From Clostridium sp. BJN0001 (GTDB lineage Bacteria > Bacillota > Clostridia > Clostridiales > Clostridiaceae): 64,000 bases of DNA. The stretch is taken from NCBI RefSeq assembly GCF_022869825.1, contig NZ_CP094971.1:2269001-2333000 (forward strand). The letters run 5' to 3'. Made by a program: the position numbers and the translations under genes. Below the pieces are notes generated by a model. That model searched no databases, was not told where the DNA came from, and saw nothing but the letters and a program-made list of their open reading frames with translations. Of the stretch, positions 27,394 to 37,310 are shown piece by piece (position 1 is the stretch's first letter; every line of letters starts with the position of its first letter).

Positions 27394-29280
27394 TTAAGAT
27401 AATTCAAACATTCCTGTATAAAGGCTATAATACTTTCCTCTCTGCTTTAAAAGAGCATCATGATCTCCTCTTTCTATAATCTCTCCATCTTCAAGAACCA
27501 TAATTGCATCTGAATTACGTACAGTTGATAATCTATGTGCAATTACAAATACAGTTCTACCCTGCATAAGCTTATCCATGCCTTTTTGTATTAGATATTC
27601 TGTTCTTGTATCTATAGAGCTTGTTGCTTCATCTAATATAAGAACAGGAGGATCTGCAACTGCAGCACGTGCTATTGAAAGTAGCTGCCTCTGCCCTTCA
27701 CTTAAATTCGATCCATCAGATGTAAGCATTGTGTCATATCCTTTAGGAAGATGGTTTATAAATGTATCAGCATTAGCTAACTTTGCAGCCTCTATAACCT
27801 GCTCATCTGTAGCCTTTAAATTACCATATCTTATATTTTCCATTACTGTACCAGTAAAAAGATGTGTATCTTGAAGTACCATTGCAAGTGCTCTTCTTAA
27901 ATCATCTTTCTTTATCTTATCTATATTAATTCCATCATATCTTATCTTTCCATCATGTATATCATAGAATCTGTTTAAAAGATTTGTTATTGTTGTCTTT
28001 CCTGCTCCTGTTGATCCAACAAAAGCTATCTTCTGACCTTTTTTTGCATAAAGAGTAATTCCTTTAAGTACAACTTTATTTTCATTGTATCCAAAATAAA
28101 CATCATCTAAAGTTACTTCACCTTTTAGCATAGTATAAGTAACTACACCATTATGATGTGGATGTTTCCATGCCCACATTCCTGTGTGATTTAAAACTTC
28201 TTTAATATTACCATCTTCATCAATCTTAGCATTTACAAGAGTAACATATCCATTATCAGCTTCTTTTATTTGATCTATAAGATCAAATATTCTTTCAGCA
28301 CCAGCAAGAGCCATTATAATTGAATTAAACTGCTGAGAAATCTGTGTTATAGGCTGTGCAAAAGATCTTGTATATTGAAGAAAAGATGCAAGTGTTCCTA
28401 TATCCATCATTCCATATACTGCAAGTATTCCTCCAGCCATAGCTGTAATTGCATAGTGTGCATACGAAACATTATTCATAACAGGCATAAGAATGCTTGC
28501 AAATGTATTCGCTTCTCTTGCAGATACCTTAAGTTCATCATTTATAACATCAAATTCTTTTTTAACATTTTCTTCATGGCAAAATACTTTGATGACTTTT
28601 TGTCCATCCATCATCTCTTCTATATATCCATTTAATTTTCCCATTTTTTTCTGCTGCTCTAAGAAATATTTGCTGCTTTTCTTTCCAAAAACTTTTATAA
28701 TCTTAACAATTACAACAAGCATTAATACAACAAGTATTGTAAGAACTGGGCTTAATATAAGCATAGTTATAAATACCCCAGTAACTGTTATTGCTGATGC
28801 TATAAACTGTGTAAAACTCTGGCTGAACATATCACGAAGCGTATCTGTATCATTAGTGAATCTACTCATAAGTTCACCATGAGTATGTGTATCAAAATAT
28901 TTTATAGGAAGTTTTTCCATTTTATCGAACATATCTGTTCTTATTTTATATAAACTTTTTGTAGATATCTGAATCATAAGTCTATTATATATATAAGTAG
29001 AAACTGAACCTAAAACACATATACCTATCATAATTATTATCATTTTTATAAAACCTGAAAGATCAGGATTTTGTTTCCCAATAAAAGGGATTATATAATT
29101 ATTAATAAGAGGCTTTAAAAAATAAGTAACAGCTATAGATGCAGCTGAACTTATTATTATCAGAATAGCTACCAAAAATAGTCTAAACTTAAATTCTTTC
29201 ATGTAACTTAGAATTCTTTTAAATGTCTTTATTGCATTTTTAGGCTTTGGACCTGCTTTCATATTCCCGTGTCTAGGCAT
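27394..29280 (-). CDS. Heterodimeric ABC exporter subunit (second gene)
   Basis: Multidrug or lipid type ABC half-transporter: six membrane segments followed by an ATPase. The 628 residues show FVGSTGAGKTT (Walker A, near 415), the signature NLSEGQRQLLS and Walker B PPVLILDEATSSID. An insert of about 40 residues between the membrane and nucleotide domains contains MWAWKHPHHNG, a His/Trp-rich patch that is unusual and could be a metal or ligand feature. The open frame runs further up to 29310, but AAGGAG nine bases before the ATG at 29280 decides the start; it overlaps the upstream stop by eight bases. Confidence 0.9.
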   Translation of the reverse strand: MPRHGNMKAGPKPKNAIKTFKRILSYMKEFKFRLFLVAILIIISSAASIAVTYFLKPLINNYIIPFIGKQNPDLSGFIKMIIIMIGICVLGSVSTYIYNRLMIQISTKSLYKIRTDMFDKMEKLPIKYFDTHTHGELMSRFTNDTDTLRDMFSQSFTQFIASAITVTGVFITMLILSPVLTILVVLMLVVIVKIIKVFGKKSSKYFLEQQKKMGKLNGYIEEMMDGQKVIKVFCHEENVKKEFDVINDELKVSAREANTFASILMPVMNNVSYAHYAITAMAGGILAVYGMMDIGTLASFLQYTRSFAQPITQISQQFNSIIMALAGAERIFDLIDQIKEADNGYVTLVNAKIDEDGNIKEVLNHTGMWAWKHPHHNGVVTYTMLKGEVTLDDVYFGYNENKVVLKGITLYAKKGQKIAFVGSTGAGKTTITNLLNRFYDIHDGKIRYDGINIDKIKKDDLRRALAMVLQDTHLFTGTVMENIRYGNLKATDEQVIEAAKLANADTFINHLPKGYDTMLTSDGSNLSEGQRQLLSIARAAVADPPVLILDEATSSIDTRTEYLIQKGMDKLMQGRTVFVIAHRLSTVRNSDAIMVLEDGEIIERGDHDALLKQRGKYYSLYTGMFELS

Positions 29281-31021
29281 CCTCTTGCGCTCCTTTCTGC
29301 TGTGAATCATATATCTCTTTATATATCATGTTATTTTTCAAAAGTTCTTTATGAGTTCCTATTTGATCTATTTTACCATCACTCATCATAACTATTCTGT
29401 CACATTCTGAGATAGATGATATTCTCTGAGCTATTATTATTGTAGTTGTTCCCTTTAAATTCTTTCTAAGTGCTTTTCTTATATTGCTGTCAGTATTTGT
29501 ATCAACTGCACTTGTACTATCATCCATAATAATTATCTTAGGCTTTTTTAAAAGAGCTCTTGCAATACATAATCTCTGTTTCTGTCCTCCTGATAAATTT
29601 ACTCCTCCTTGACCTAAGTCAGTTTTATACTTATTAGGAAATCCCATAATAAAATTATGAGCATCTGCATCTTTACATGCATTTATTACTTCTTCTTCAG
29701 TTGCATTTTCATTTCCCCATCTTAAATTATCAATTATTGTTCCAGAAAATAATACATTTTTTTGAAGAACAGTAGCTACGGAATTTCTAAGACATTCTGT
29801 ATCATAATCTCTTACGTCAACTCCTCCAACTAATATTTTTCCTTCATTTACATCATACAAACGTGAAATAAGCTGTACAAGAGTAGATTTAGATGAACCA
29901 GTTTCCCCTATAATTCCAATAGTCTCACCAGATTTTATATCAAGATTTATATTTGAAAGTGCTACATTCTCTGATTCTTTCGTATACTTAAATGTTACAT
30001 TCTCAAAACTAATTGAACCATTTTTAACTTCTTTTTTAGGGTTTTTAATATTGTTTTTAATGTCTACTTCTTCATCAAATATTTCAATTATACGTGATAC
30101 TGAAGCTCTTGTTAAAACAAGCATTACAAATATCATTGAAATCATCATAAGAGACATTAATATCTGAGTTACATAACTTATAAAACTCATAAGTTGTCCT
30201 GTCTGCATGTTTTGAGAGATTATAAGATTACCTCCAAACCATGAAACTGCTATCATACATCCATACATAACAAGCTGCATTATAGGCATATTAAAAATTA
30301 TTATTTTTTCAGCACGAAGCTGTGCTTTTCTTACTTCATCAGCTGAAAAATTAAACTTTTTAATTTCATAGTCTTCACGTACAAAAGCCTTTACAACTCT
30401 TATTGCTACAAGATTTTCCTGAACTCTTGCGTTCATCTTATCATATTTCTTAAGCATACTTTTAAATCTTGGAAATGCTCCTTTTGAAATAAAATAAAAT
30501 GCTACTCCAAGAATAGGAACTGCTACAAAAAATATAAGTGATAATCTTGCATTAATATATATAGACATAAAAATTGCACAAACAAGCATCATAGGAGCAC
30601 GAACCATAATCCTAATTACCATCATAAATGCGTTTTGAAGATTAGTTACATCTGTTGTAAGACGTGTAACTAAAGATGGTGTACTGAACTTATCTACATT
30701 TGAGAAAGAAAATTCTTGAATTTTATAAAATAACTTTTTTCTTACTCCATTTGAAAATCCAGTTCCTGCAATTGCTGAAAATCTTGCTGCTAAAGCTCCA
30801 AATGTAAGAGATAATAGCGCCATAACAATCATCAATATTCCCATTTTTGTAATATATGTAATATCTTTATTTTGAATACCTACGTCAATAATTCTAGCCA
30901 TGATAAAAGGTAATGCTACTTCCATTACTACTTCCCCAATCATTACAACAGGAGTTAAAAGTGCATACCTTCGATATTCTTTATCAAGGCAATCCATTAA
31001 TTTTTTAACTATTTTTCTCAC
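29273..31021 (-). CDS. Heterodimeric ABC exporter subunit (first gene)
   Basis: Partner half-transporter of the pair: six membrane segments, then Walker A IIGETGSSKST (the last glycine of GxxGxGKS is a serine), signature [10 protein letters not shown] and Walker B KIIIMDDSTSAVD. The residue after the Walker B aspartate is Asp instead of the catalytic Glu, so this subunit probably holds the degenerate ATP site of a heterodimer. Its partner has Glu. The start is taken as GTG at 31021, overlapping the MarR stop as GTGA. The longer frame from 31069 lacks a ribosome-binding site. Confidence 0.9.
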   Translation of the reverse strand: MRKIVKKLMDCLDKEYRRYALLTPVVMIGEVVMEVALPFIMARIIDVGIQNKDITYITKMGILMIVMALLSLTFGALAARFSAIAGTGFSNGVRKKLFYKIQEFSFSNVDKFSTPSLVTRLTTDVTNLQNAFMMVIRIMVRAPMMLVCAIFMSIYINARLSLIFFVAVPILGVAFYFISKGAFPRFKSMLKKYDKMNARVQENLVAIRVVKAFVREDYEIKKFNFSADEVRKAQLRAEKIIIFNMPIMQLVMYGCMIAVSWFGGNLIISQNMQTGQLMSFISYVTQILMSLMMISMIFVMLVLTRASVSRIIEIFDEEVDIKNNIKNPKKEVKNGSISFENVTFKYTKESENVALSNINLDIKSGETIGIIGETGSSKSTLVQLISRLYDVNEGKILVGGVDVRDYDTECLRNSVATVLQKNVLFSGTIIDNLRWGNENATEEEVINACKDADAHNFIMGFPNKYKTDLGQGGVNLSGGQKQRLCIARALLKKPKIIIMDDSTSAVDTNTDSNIRKALRKNLKGTTTIIIAQRISSISECDRIVMMSDGKIDQIGTHKELLKNNMIYKEIYDSQQKGAQEDA

Positions 31022-31515
31022 CTCTTCTTTTTTGATTTTAATATCTGCATTAATCCAGTCATTGAACATTTAGAATATTCTTTTTCTGAATCTATATTCT
31101 CTAGATTTAATAGTATTCTATCTAAAATTTCTTTTAAATATTGAAGCTCATCCTCATTAATTCCATCAAACATCTTTTTATCAAAATCATCAAATATTTT
31201 TCTACATTTAGCTGACAGGTTTATTCCTTTTTTCGTAATATATATTTTTTTGCATCTTAAATTGTTCTCATCTACTTTTTTTTCTATAAGTCCTGCTTTT
31301 TCAAGCCTCTTAGTAGATAATGCAATCGATGCAGGAGTAACCAAAAGCTCGTTTGCTATTTCAACTTGAGTTGTTCCACTATTTTTTTTAACAAATTCTA
31401 ATAATGGGAGCTGCTTTGGATATATTTCAAGCTTGTCTGTATCAAAATTTAGAGAAATTCTTTTTAAAAGATGTATCCTTGCAAGCCTGTATGATAAATC
31501 TATTAGTTTAAAAAT
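31018..31515 (-). CDS. MarR-family regulator of the ABC exporter, probable ATT start
   Basis: Winged-helix repressor typical of drug-exporter operons. A canonical start exists only at the internal TTG at 31344, which would remove half of the DNA-binding domain. The frame is open for 57 further codons upstream (YRLARIHLLKR, KQLPLLEFVKK, TTQVEIANELLVTP), which complete a normal MarR fold. The perfect AAGGAGG lies eight bases before ATT (31515-31513). No ATG, GTG or TTG exists in that stretch. I therefore annotate 165 residues from ATT. The rest reads STKRLEKAGLIEKK (recognition helix and wing). It is coupled to the exporter. Confidence 0.8.
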   Translation of the reverse strand: MFKLIDLSYRLARIHLLKRISLNFDTDKLEIYPKQLPLLEFVKKNSGTTQVEIANELLVTPASIALSTKRLEKAGLIEKKVDENNLRCKKIYITKKGINLSAKCRKIFDDFDKKMFDGINEDELQYLKEILDRILLNLENIDSEKEYSKCSMTGLMQILKSKKKR

Positions 31516-31535
31516 AAATATTACCTCCTTTTAAT

Positions 31536-31558
31536 AAGCGTTTAATTATTAAGTGCTT
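31536..31558. promoter_or_regulatory. Probable operator of the MarR regulator
   Basis: A 23-bp imperfect palindrome: AAGCGTTTAAT and ATTAAGTGCTT around one T, nine of eleven positions paired. It begins five bases past the -10 box of the marR-ABC promoter, over the expected transcription start. Confidence 0.6.
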
Positions 31559-31562
31559 AACT

Positions 31563-31591
31563 ATTATACATCAACTAATATTTTATTTCAA
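31563..31591 (-). promoter_or_regulatory. Promoter of the marR-ABC exporter operon
   Basis: On the minus strand TTGAAA (31591-31586), 17 bp, TATAAT (31568-31563). It is back to back with the + strand araC promoter. Confidence 0.75.
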
Positions 31592-31594
31592 CAC

Positions 31595-31624
31595 TTGATT
31601 CTTCTTGTATGTTTTTAATATAAT
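31595..31624 (+). promoter_or_regulatory. Promoter of the AraC-family gene
   Basis: TTGATT (31595-31600), 18 bp, TATAAT (31619-31624). Its -35 box is only three bases from that of the divergent marR promoter, so one bound regulator could affect both. Confidence 0.65.
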
Positions 31625-31662
31625 ATGTATATAAATCATATTTTAATTAGAGAGGTATAAAA

Positions 31663-32334
31663 ATGGATAATTCATTTATTTCAGATCCCAATATATTTAA
31701 TAATAGAATATCTCTTCTCATTGAGGTAAGAGCAAAACCAGACATATTATATACAATTAGACAAAAACAAAAAGGCGAAATTCCAGATGAAATTTCCATA
31801 ACTGACAAAAAAAACGACCTTATAATATGGAATGCAATGTACACAAGAGAAATTGCTAAAAACGGCGTCTTAAAAAAATATCTTCATCCAATATATAATA
31901 AGTTCTATGTTGAGATTTCAAAATTAAATTCTTTAAAAGAGCTCCAAGATCTTGAACTTAAAATGGCAGACACGTATCTTAATGTACTGATTAACGACCT
32001 TGAAGTAACAGATAACCTTGTTATTAATAGAATTTTAAAACATCTTCATTTAAATATAGAAAGTCATATATCATTAAAAGAACTATCTGATGATCTTAAT
32101 CTTTCACAAGGATATATCTCTGCATGTTTTAAAAAGCAGATGGGAATTACTATTATGAAATATGCAAAAAAAATAAGAATTGATAGAGCTAAAGTTCTGC
32201 TTTTAACTACAAATCAAAGTATTCTTGAAATTGGAATGACTTTAGGATTTCATGATCAAAGTCATTTTTATAAAGTTTTTAAAGAGTTTACAGGACTTTC
32301 ACCTTCAGAATATAGGAACTTAAATTTCAGCTAG
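31663..32334 (+). CDS. AraC-family transcriptional regulator
   Basis: DNA-binding regulator. The 223 residues end in a standard AraC double helix-turn-helix: HISLKELSDDLNLSQGYISACFKKQMG (first) and ILEIGMTLGFHDQSHFYKVFKEFTGLSPSEYR (second). The N-terminal 120 residues are helical and do not show a cupin sugar-binding domain, so the inducer is unknown. ATG start after AGAGAGG. It lies between the divergent MarR-exporter operon and clpP (78 bp downstream). It may control either or neither. Confidence 0.88.
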   Translation: MDNSFISDPNIFNNRISLLIEVRAKPDILYTIRQKQKGEIPDEISITDKKNDLIIWNAMYTREIAKNGVLKKYLHPIYNKFYVEISKLNSLKELQDLELKMADTYLNVLINDLEVTDNLVINRILKHLHLNIESHISLKELSDDLNLSQGYISACFKKQMGITIMKYAKKIRIDRAKVLLLTTNQSILEIGMTLGFHDQSHFYKVFKEFTGLSPSEYRNLNFS

Positions 32335-32411
32335 AGCATAACTTTTTATTTAACATAGTAGTATAATAGTTATTATATGCTAATCAATTTAATAAAGGAG
32401 AGGTTAAAATT

Positions 32412-33026
32412 ATGAGTACTTTAATTCCAAATGTTATACAGCATACAAGCCGTGGAGAAAGAAGTTATGATATATATTCAAGACTTCTTGCTGATAGAAT
32501 TATTTTTCTTGGTGAAGAAGTTTCAGATGCCGCTGCAAGCGTTATAGTATCTGATTTATTATACTTAGAATCAGAAGATCCTGATAAAGATATTTATTTA
32601 TATATAAATAGCCCAGGAGGTTCAGTAACTGCTGGCTTTGCAATATATGATACAATGCAGTATATCTCATGTAATGTTTCAACAATATGCATAGGTCTTG
32701 CCGCAAGCTTTGGTGCATTTCTTCTTGCAGGTGGTACAAAAGGAAAAAGATTTGCACTTCCAAATGCAGAAATAATGATTCACCAACCTTCAATCGGAGG
32801 AAACGGAATAAAAGGACAAGCAACTGACATAAAGATTTATTCAGACTCTATTTTAAGGAGCAAAGCTCGTCTAAACAAAATTCTATCTGAAAATACAGGT
32901 AAACCATTAAAACAAATAGAAAAAGATACAGAACGTGATAACTTTATGACAGCTAAAGAAGCTGAGAAATATGGACTTATTGATAAAGTAATTACCAAAA
33001 ATGAACTTAATGCTAAAAGCAAATAG
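32412..33026 (+). CDS. clpP: ATP-dependent Clp protease proteolytic subunit (stand-alone copy)
   Basis: Serine protease that forms a 14-subunit barrel and degrades proteins unfolded by ClpX or ClpC. The 204 residues carry the triad Ser99 (GLAASFGA), His124 (MIHQP) and Asp176 (ERDNFM). The usual AASMGA is AASFGA here and [18 protein letters not shown] replaces the commoner LGGAQGQA. No clpX or tig gene is near, which is where the main clpP of clostridia usually lies. This is therefore probably a second ClpP. ATG start after AAGGAGAGG. Confidence 0.92.
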   Translation: MSTLIPNVIQHTSRGERSYDIYSRLLADRIIFLGEEVSDAAASVIVSDLLYLESEDPDKDIYLYINSPGGSVTAGFAIYDTMQYISCNVSTICIGLAASFGAFLLAGGTKGKRFALPNAEIMIHQPSIGGNGIKGQATDIKIYSDSILRSKARLNKILSENTGKPLKQIEKDTERDNFMTAKEAEKYGLIDKVITKNELNAKSK

Positions 33027-33035
33027 TAACAAAGA

Positions 33036-33306
33036 ACAGATACAAATGACAAATTTCTAAATGACAATTGACAAATGTGGTGGAAATTCCGCAGGAATTT
33101 CATTTTATGGTTTTTTGCGATTTAACGCAAAAAATTAAAGCTTTCGCCTGAAGCGAAAGCTAAATAAATTCTACGTTTCTGCGATTTTGAGTAGAAACAT
33201 CCATCTTTGTCCTTTGTCATTTGTGCTTTGTCCATTAATTTGGGGTTTCTGTGATTTTGAGCAGAAACATCCTAATTTGTCATTTGTCATTTGTGCTTTG
33301 TCATTT
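33036..33306. repeat. Hairpin-rich non-coding repeat element with TGACAAAT-type ends
   Basis: The gap between clpP and glgP (33027-33361) holds no gene. At the left it has several TGACAAAT-like words; at the right the complement, TTTGTCATTTGTCATTTGTG. Between lie perfect hairpins at 33083-33101, 33111-33134 and 33139-33161. A 70-bp tandem duplication follows, in which each copy holds a hairpin (33175-33198 and 33245-33268). Two stem positions differ between the copies but pairing is kept through G-U exchange. The same TTTGTCATTTGTC words recur near 47.53 kb. It looks like a small non-autonomous mobile or REP-like element. Confidence 0.7.
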
Positions 33307-33346
33307 AAAAAAAGATGCTGCACTTTATTTTGTGCAGCATCTTCTT
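33306..33346. terminator. Terminator of glgP (bidirectional)
   Basis: A perfect 12-bp stem (AAGATGCTGCAC 33312-33323 with GTGCAGCATCTT 33332-33343) with seven A to the left, read as T on the minus strand, and a T-rich right flank. Confidence 0.9.
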
Positions 33347-33361
33347 TTATCTAGGTATTTA

Positions 33362-35626
33362 TTATTTTAATTTCCAGATGTCATTGTTATATTGTTCTAT
33401 TGTTCTATCTGCTGAGAAGAATCCAGCTTTGCTTATATTAATTAATGTCTTTTTGTTCCAAGCATCTCTATCTTCATAGTCCTTGAATGCTCTTTCTTTA
33501 GTTTCTATATAATCTTCAACATCAAGTAATGCCATGAACCAATCTTTATTAACTATGTCGTCATGTAATCTTGTAAGATTTTCTTTGTCTCCTACTTTAA
33601 GCATTTCATCACTTGTGATAAAGTCAACTAATCTCTTAATTTCTGGTTTTTCATAGTATTTCTTAGAAACGTAATCTGCTTTCTTGTAATGTTCAATTAC
33701 CTTTTCACTTGATTCACCGAAAATGTAGATATTTCCGTCTCCAACAAGTTCATGTATTTCAACATTAGCTCCATCTTCAGTTCCAAGAGTTAAAGCACCA
33801 TTTAACATGAACTTCATGTTACCAGTACCACTTGCTTCTTTAGATGCAAGAGAAATCTGTTCTGATAAATCACATGCAGGAATTAACTTTGAAGCCTTAG
33901 TTACATTATAGTTTTCAACCATAACAACTTTTAAGTATGGGCTTACGTCCTTATCATTATCAATAATTTCCTGAAGGCATAAGATTGTGTGAATTATATC
34001 CTGTGCAATTATATAAGCTGGTGCAGCTTTTGCTCCAAATATAATTGTAATTGGTCTTGTAGGCTTATTACCTTTCTTAATTTCTAAGTACTTATAGATT
34101 ATATAAAGTACATTCATCTGTTGTCTCTTGTACTCATGAAGTCTCTTTATCTGAATATCGAATATTGAATTTTCATCAATATCAATTCCCTCTGTCTTTT
34201 TAATATACTTCTTTAATGCATTCTTATTATTCTGCTTGATTTCTTGAAGTTTATTTAATACTTCTTTATCATTTACGAATTTTCCTAAATCTTCAAGCTT
34301 ACTTGCATCTTTCTTGTATCCATCTCCAATTAATGAAGTGATAAAGCTTGCAAGTTCATTATTGCAGTGAAGAAGCCATCTTCTAAATGTAATACCATTT
34401 GTCTTATTATTGAATTTTTCTGGATAAATATCATAGAAATTCTTTAATTCTTCTTTTTCTAATATTTCAGTATGAAGTGTTGCAACTCCATTTACACTAT
34501 GTCCATAGTGGATATCCATGTTTGCCATATGAACTAAATTATTATCATCTATAACAGCAACTTTCTTATCAGTATATTTAAGTTTAACCTGATTATCAAG
34601 TTCAGTTATTATTGGTAATAACTGTGGAACTGCTTTTTCAAGATAAGAAATTGGCCATTTTTCTAATGCTTCTGCTAAAATTGTGTGGTTTGTATACGCA
34701 CAAGTCTTAGTAACTATTTCAATAGCTTCAGACATTGGAATTCCTTTTTCTCCAAGTAATCTTATAAGTTCTGGGATTACCATTGATGGATGTGTATCAT
34801 TGATCTGTATTGCTACATGCTCATCTAACTTATGTAAATCATATCCTGCTTTTTCAGTTTCTAATAAAATTAACTGTGCAGCATTGCTTACCATAAAGTA
34901 TTGTTGATAAACTCTAAGTAATCTTCCAGCATCATCACTATCATCTGGATATAAGAATAAAGTTAAGTTCTTCTTTATATCTGTTTTATCAAAGTCAATT
35001 CCTTCTTTAACTAAAGATTCATCAACTGTATCAATGTCAAATAAATGAAGCTTGTTACATTTATTATCATATCCTGTAACATCTATATCATAAAGTGTTG
35101 AATTTACTTTAAATCCTCCAAATGGTACTTCAAATTTAATATCTGTCTTATCAAGCCAGCTTTCATCAGTAAGCCATGGATTCTTAGTAGCTTTTTGCTT
35201 ATTGTTTTCAAATACTTGTTTGAATAATCCAAAGTGATAGTTAAGACCAACACCGTCTCCGTTTAATCCTAATGTTGCTATAGAATCAAGGAAACATGCT
35301 GCAAGTCTTCCAAGACCACCATTTCCTAATGAAGGTTCAAGTTCTACTTCTTCAATTTCTGTTAAATCTTTACCATTGTCAGCTAATACATCTTTTACAT
35401 CTTCATAAAGTCCTAAATTGATTAAGTTATTAGATAATAACTTACCAATTAAAAATTCAGCTGAAATATAATATAATTTTTTAGATCCTTTATCGTTATA
35501 TCCCTTTTTCTTTGCTGCAGACTTAGTTATCTGAAGTAATGCTGAATATATTTCTTCGTTAGTTGCATCTTTAATTGTTTTATTAAACTTCTTTTCTAAG
35601 ATTTCGCTAATGTTTTTTTCTACCAT
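33362..35626 (-). CDS. glgP: Glycogen/starch phosphorylase
   Basis: Releases glucose-1-phosphate from the ends of glycogen or maltodextrin with phosphate; PLP-dependent. The 754 residues are somewhat shorter than the usual 800-830. Seen are [18 protein letters not shown] near residue 105, the [11 protein letters not shown] loop, [10 protein letters not shown], and the PLP lysine in [20 protein letters not shown]. The open frame starts at GTG 35638, which lies inside the AAAGGTGG ribosome-binding site. The ATG at 35626 is correctly spaced and is used. It has no glg biosynthesis genes beside it; malQ lies 21 kb away, and the two enzymes act in sequence on maltodextrins. Confidence 0.95.
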   Translation of the reverse strand: MVEKNISEILEKKFNKTIKDATNEEIYSALLQITKSAAKKKGYNDKGSKKLYYISAEFLIGKLLSNNLINLGLYEDVKDVLADNGKDLTEIEEVELEPSLGNGGLGRLAACFLDSIATLGLNGDGVGLNYHFGLFKQVFENNKQKATKNPWLTDESWLDKTDIKFEVPFGGFKVNSTLYDIDVTGYDNKCNKLHLFDIDTVDESLVKEGIDFDKTDIKKNLTLFLYPDDSDDAGRLLRVYQQYFMVSNAAQLILLETEKAGYDLHKLDEHVAIQINDTHPSMVIPELIRLLGEKGIPMSEAIEIVTKTCAYTNHTILAEALEKWPISYLEKAVPQLLPIITELDNQVKLKYTDKKVAVIDDNNLVHMANMDIHYGHSVNGVATLHTEILEKEELKNFYDIYPEKFNNKTNGITFRRWLLHCNNELASFITSLIGDGYKKDASKLEDLGKFVNDKEVLNKLQEIKQNNKNALKKYIKKTEGIDIDENSIFDIQIKRLHEYKRQQMNVLYIIYKYLEIKKGNKPTRPITIIFGAKAAPAYIIAQDIIHTILCLQEIIDNDKDVSPYLKVVMVENYNVTKASKLIPACDLSEQISLASKEASGTGNMKFMLNGALTLGTEDGANVEIHELVGDGNIYIFGESSEKVIEHYKKADYVSKKYYEKPEIKRLVDFITSDEMLKVGDKENLTRLHDDIVNKDWFMALLDVEDYIETKERAFKDYEDRDAWNKKTLINISKAGFFSADRTIEQYNNDIWKLK

Positions 35627-35811
35627 TAATTTTCCCACCTTTAATAAAAATTATTTATATATAATATTTTGTTCTTTTTCTTAATTGCAAATTCATTATA
35701 TCATTTTATTTTTGTGTTTTTTGTATATTTATTTACTATTTTGTACATTTCTCATGTCAATTTGATTTTCTCATGATTTTTTTTAAACGCTTACAGATTT
35801 TTTTCTAAATA

Positions 35812-37179
35812 TTATTTATAAGTCTGTCTATAATTATCTTTTAATTCACGAATAACACTTATTCCCATAGGCAATATAAGTAAAAATGAACATATATCTG
35901 CTATAGTCTGGCTTACTTCAATACCTGTAAGTCCAAAAATACGTGGAAAAATAATAATTGCAGGAATAAAGAATATTCCCTGTCTTGAAAGAGCTGCTAC
36001 TGATGCTTTGAAAGATTTTCCTATTGTCTGAAGAAGCATATTAGTTATTATTATCCATGATGCAAAAGGGAACGATATACATTGAAATTTTAATGCTGCA
36101 CTTCCTATGTTTATTACATCTAAATCTTCTTTTCTAAATACAGATATTATATTAGGTGCAAATACAATTCCAAGTGCAGAAACACATATAAGAAATACCG
36201 CAGAGACTTTAACAGAGAACCAAAATGCTTTAAGAACTCTATCATACTTCTTTGCTCCATAGTTAAATCCACATACTGGCTGAAAACCTTGTCCAAATCC
36301 TATAACTGCAGAACCTGCAAACATAAATACTCTAGTAACTATAGACATAGCCGCAATTGCAGCATCTCCATAAATTCCTGCTGATAAATTTAAAATCATT
36401 GTAGATACACTTGCTAACCCCTGTCTATAAAAAGATGGAAGTCCTCCTCTTAAAATTTCTTTATATAAAGTCCATTTAGGGGTGAAATTTTTAAATTCTA
36501 TTTTTATATTTCCTTTTATTCTGCAATAATGAAACAGAATAAAAAAACTTACAAGCTGACTAATTATAGTAGAAAGTGCAGCTCCTGCTACTCCCATATC
36601 AAATCTAAATATAAATATTGGATCAAGAATAATATTTAAAAGACCTCCTAAACCAATTCCAAGCATTGCATGAAAGGCACTTCCTTGAAATCTTAAAATA
36701 TTATTCATTACAAAACACGCCATCATATATGGCATCCCTATTAAAATAATCTGAACATAGCTTCTTGCATATGGATATATTGTATCTGTTGCTCCTAAAA
36801 TATATACTATTGGTTTTATAAAAATTGTTCCAATAATAGCAAGAACAATTCCTATCAAGAAGGCTGTAATAAATCCTGTTGCTACAACTTTTGATGCATA
36901 ATCTCTTCTTTTATTTCCAAGAAGTCTTGCTATATAATTTCCAGAGCCCATTCCAAAAGTAAAGCCTATTGACTGTATTATAGCCATAAGAGCAAAAGCT
37001 ATTCCCACAGCTCCTGTAGCACTTGTACCTATTTTACCTACGAAAAAAGTATCTGCCATATTATATATTGATGTAATGAGCATGCCTATCATCGTTGGTA
37101 TTGCTAGTGTACATATAAGTTTTTTTACTGGTGTTTCTATCATTCTAGTATATTTTTCATCTGCTGTTTCTGACTTCAT
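35812..37179 (-). CDS. MATE-family efflux transporter
   Basis: Twelve-helix cation antiporter of the multidrug and toxin extrusion family. The 455 residues repeat the family outline twice: PTMIGMLITSIYNMADTFFVG near the N-terminus and GLPSFYRQGLASVSTMILNL in the middle, with GFGQGFQPVCGFNYGAKK (about 290-308). The frame extends to 37200, but TTGGAG seven bases before the ATG at 37179 sets the start. No regulator is adjacent. Substrates cannot be inferred. Confidence 0.9.
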   Translation of the reverse strand: MKSETADEKYTRMIETPVKKLICTLAIPTMIGMLITSIYNMADTFFVGKIGTSATGAVGIAFALMAIIQSIGFTFGMGSGNYIARLLGNKRRDYASKVVATGFITAFLIGIVLAIIGTIFIKPIVYILGATDTIYPYARSYVQIILIGMPYMMACFVMNNILRFQGSAFHAMLGIGLGGLLNIILDPIFIFRFDMGVAGAALSTIISQLVSFFILFHYCRIKGNIKIEFKNFTPKWTLYKEILRGGLPSFYRQGLASVSTMILNLSAGIYGDAAIAAMSIVTRVFMFAGSAVIGFGQGFQPVCGFNYGAKKYDRVLKAFWFSVKVSAVFLICVSALGIVFAPNIISVFRKEDLDVINIGSAALKFQCISFPFASWIIITNMLLQTIGKSFKASVAALSRQGIFFIPAIIIFPRIFGLTGIEVSQTIADICSFLLILPMGISVIRELKDNYRQTYK

Positions 37180-37251
37180 AATTTTACTCCAATCTATCAT
37201 ATTTCATAAAAATCATTAATTATATAATACTACTAATTTGGAATTAAACGA

Positions 37252-37300
37252 AAAAAAGCTGATAGCTAACTTCAAATTTAAAGCTAGCTATCAGTTTTTT
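37252..37300. terminator. Terminator of the galactose operon
   Basis: Arms CTGATAGCTAACTT (37259-37272) and AAGCTAGCTATCAG (37281-37294), nearly perfect, with seven A on the left and six T on the right. It follows galM on the minus strand. Confidence 0.9.
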
Positions 37301-37310
37301 ATAATTATTT

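Noticed and set aside
31018..31344. MarR protein starting at the internal TTG (108 aa)
   Set aside because: It would cut the DNA-binding domain in half and has no ribosome-binding site, while the upstream frame is open and completes the fold behind a perfect AAGGAGG.
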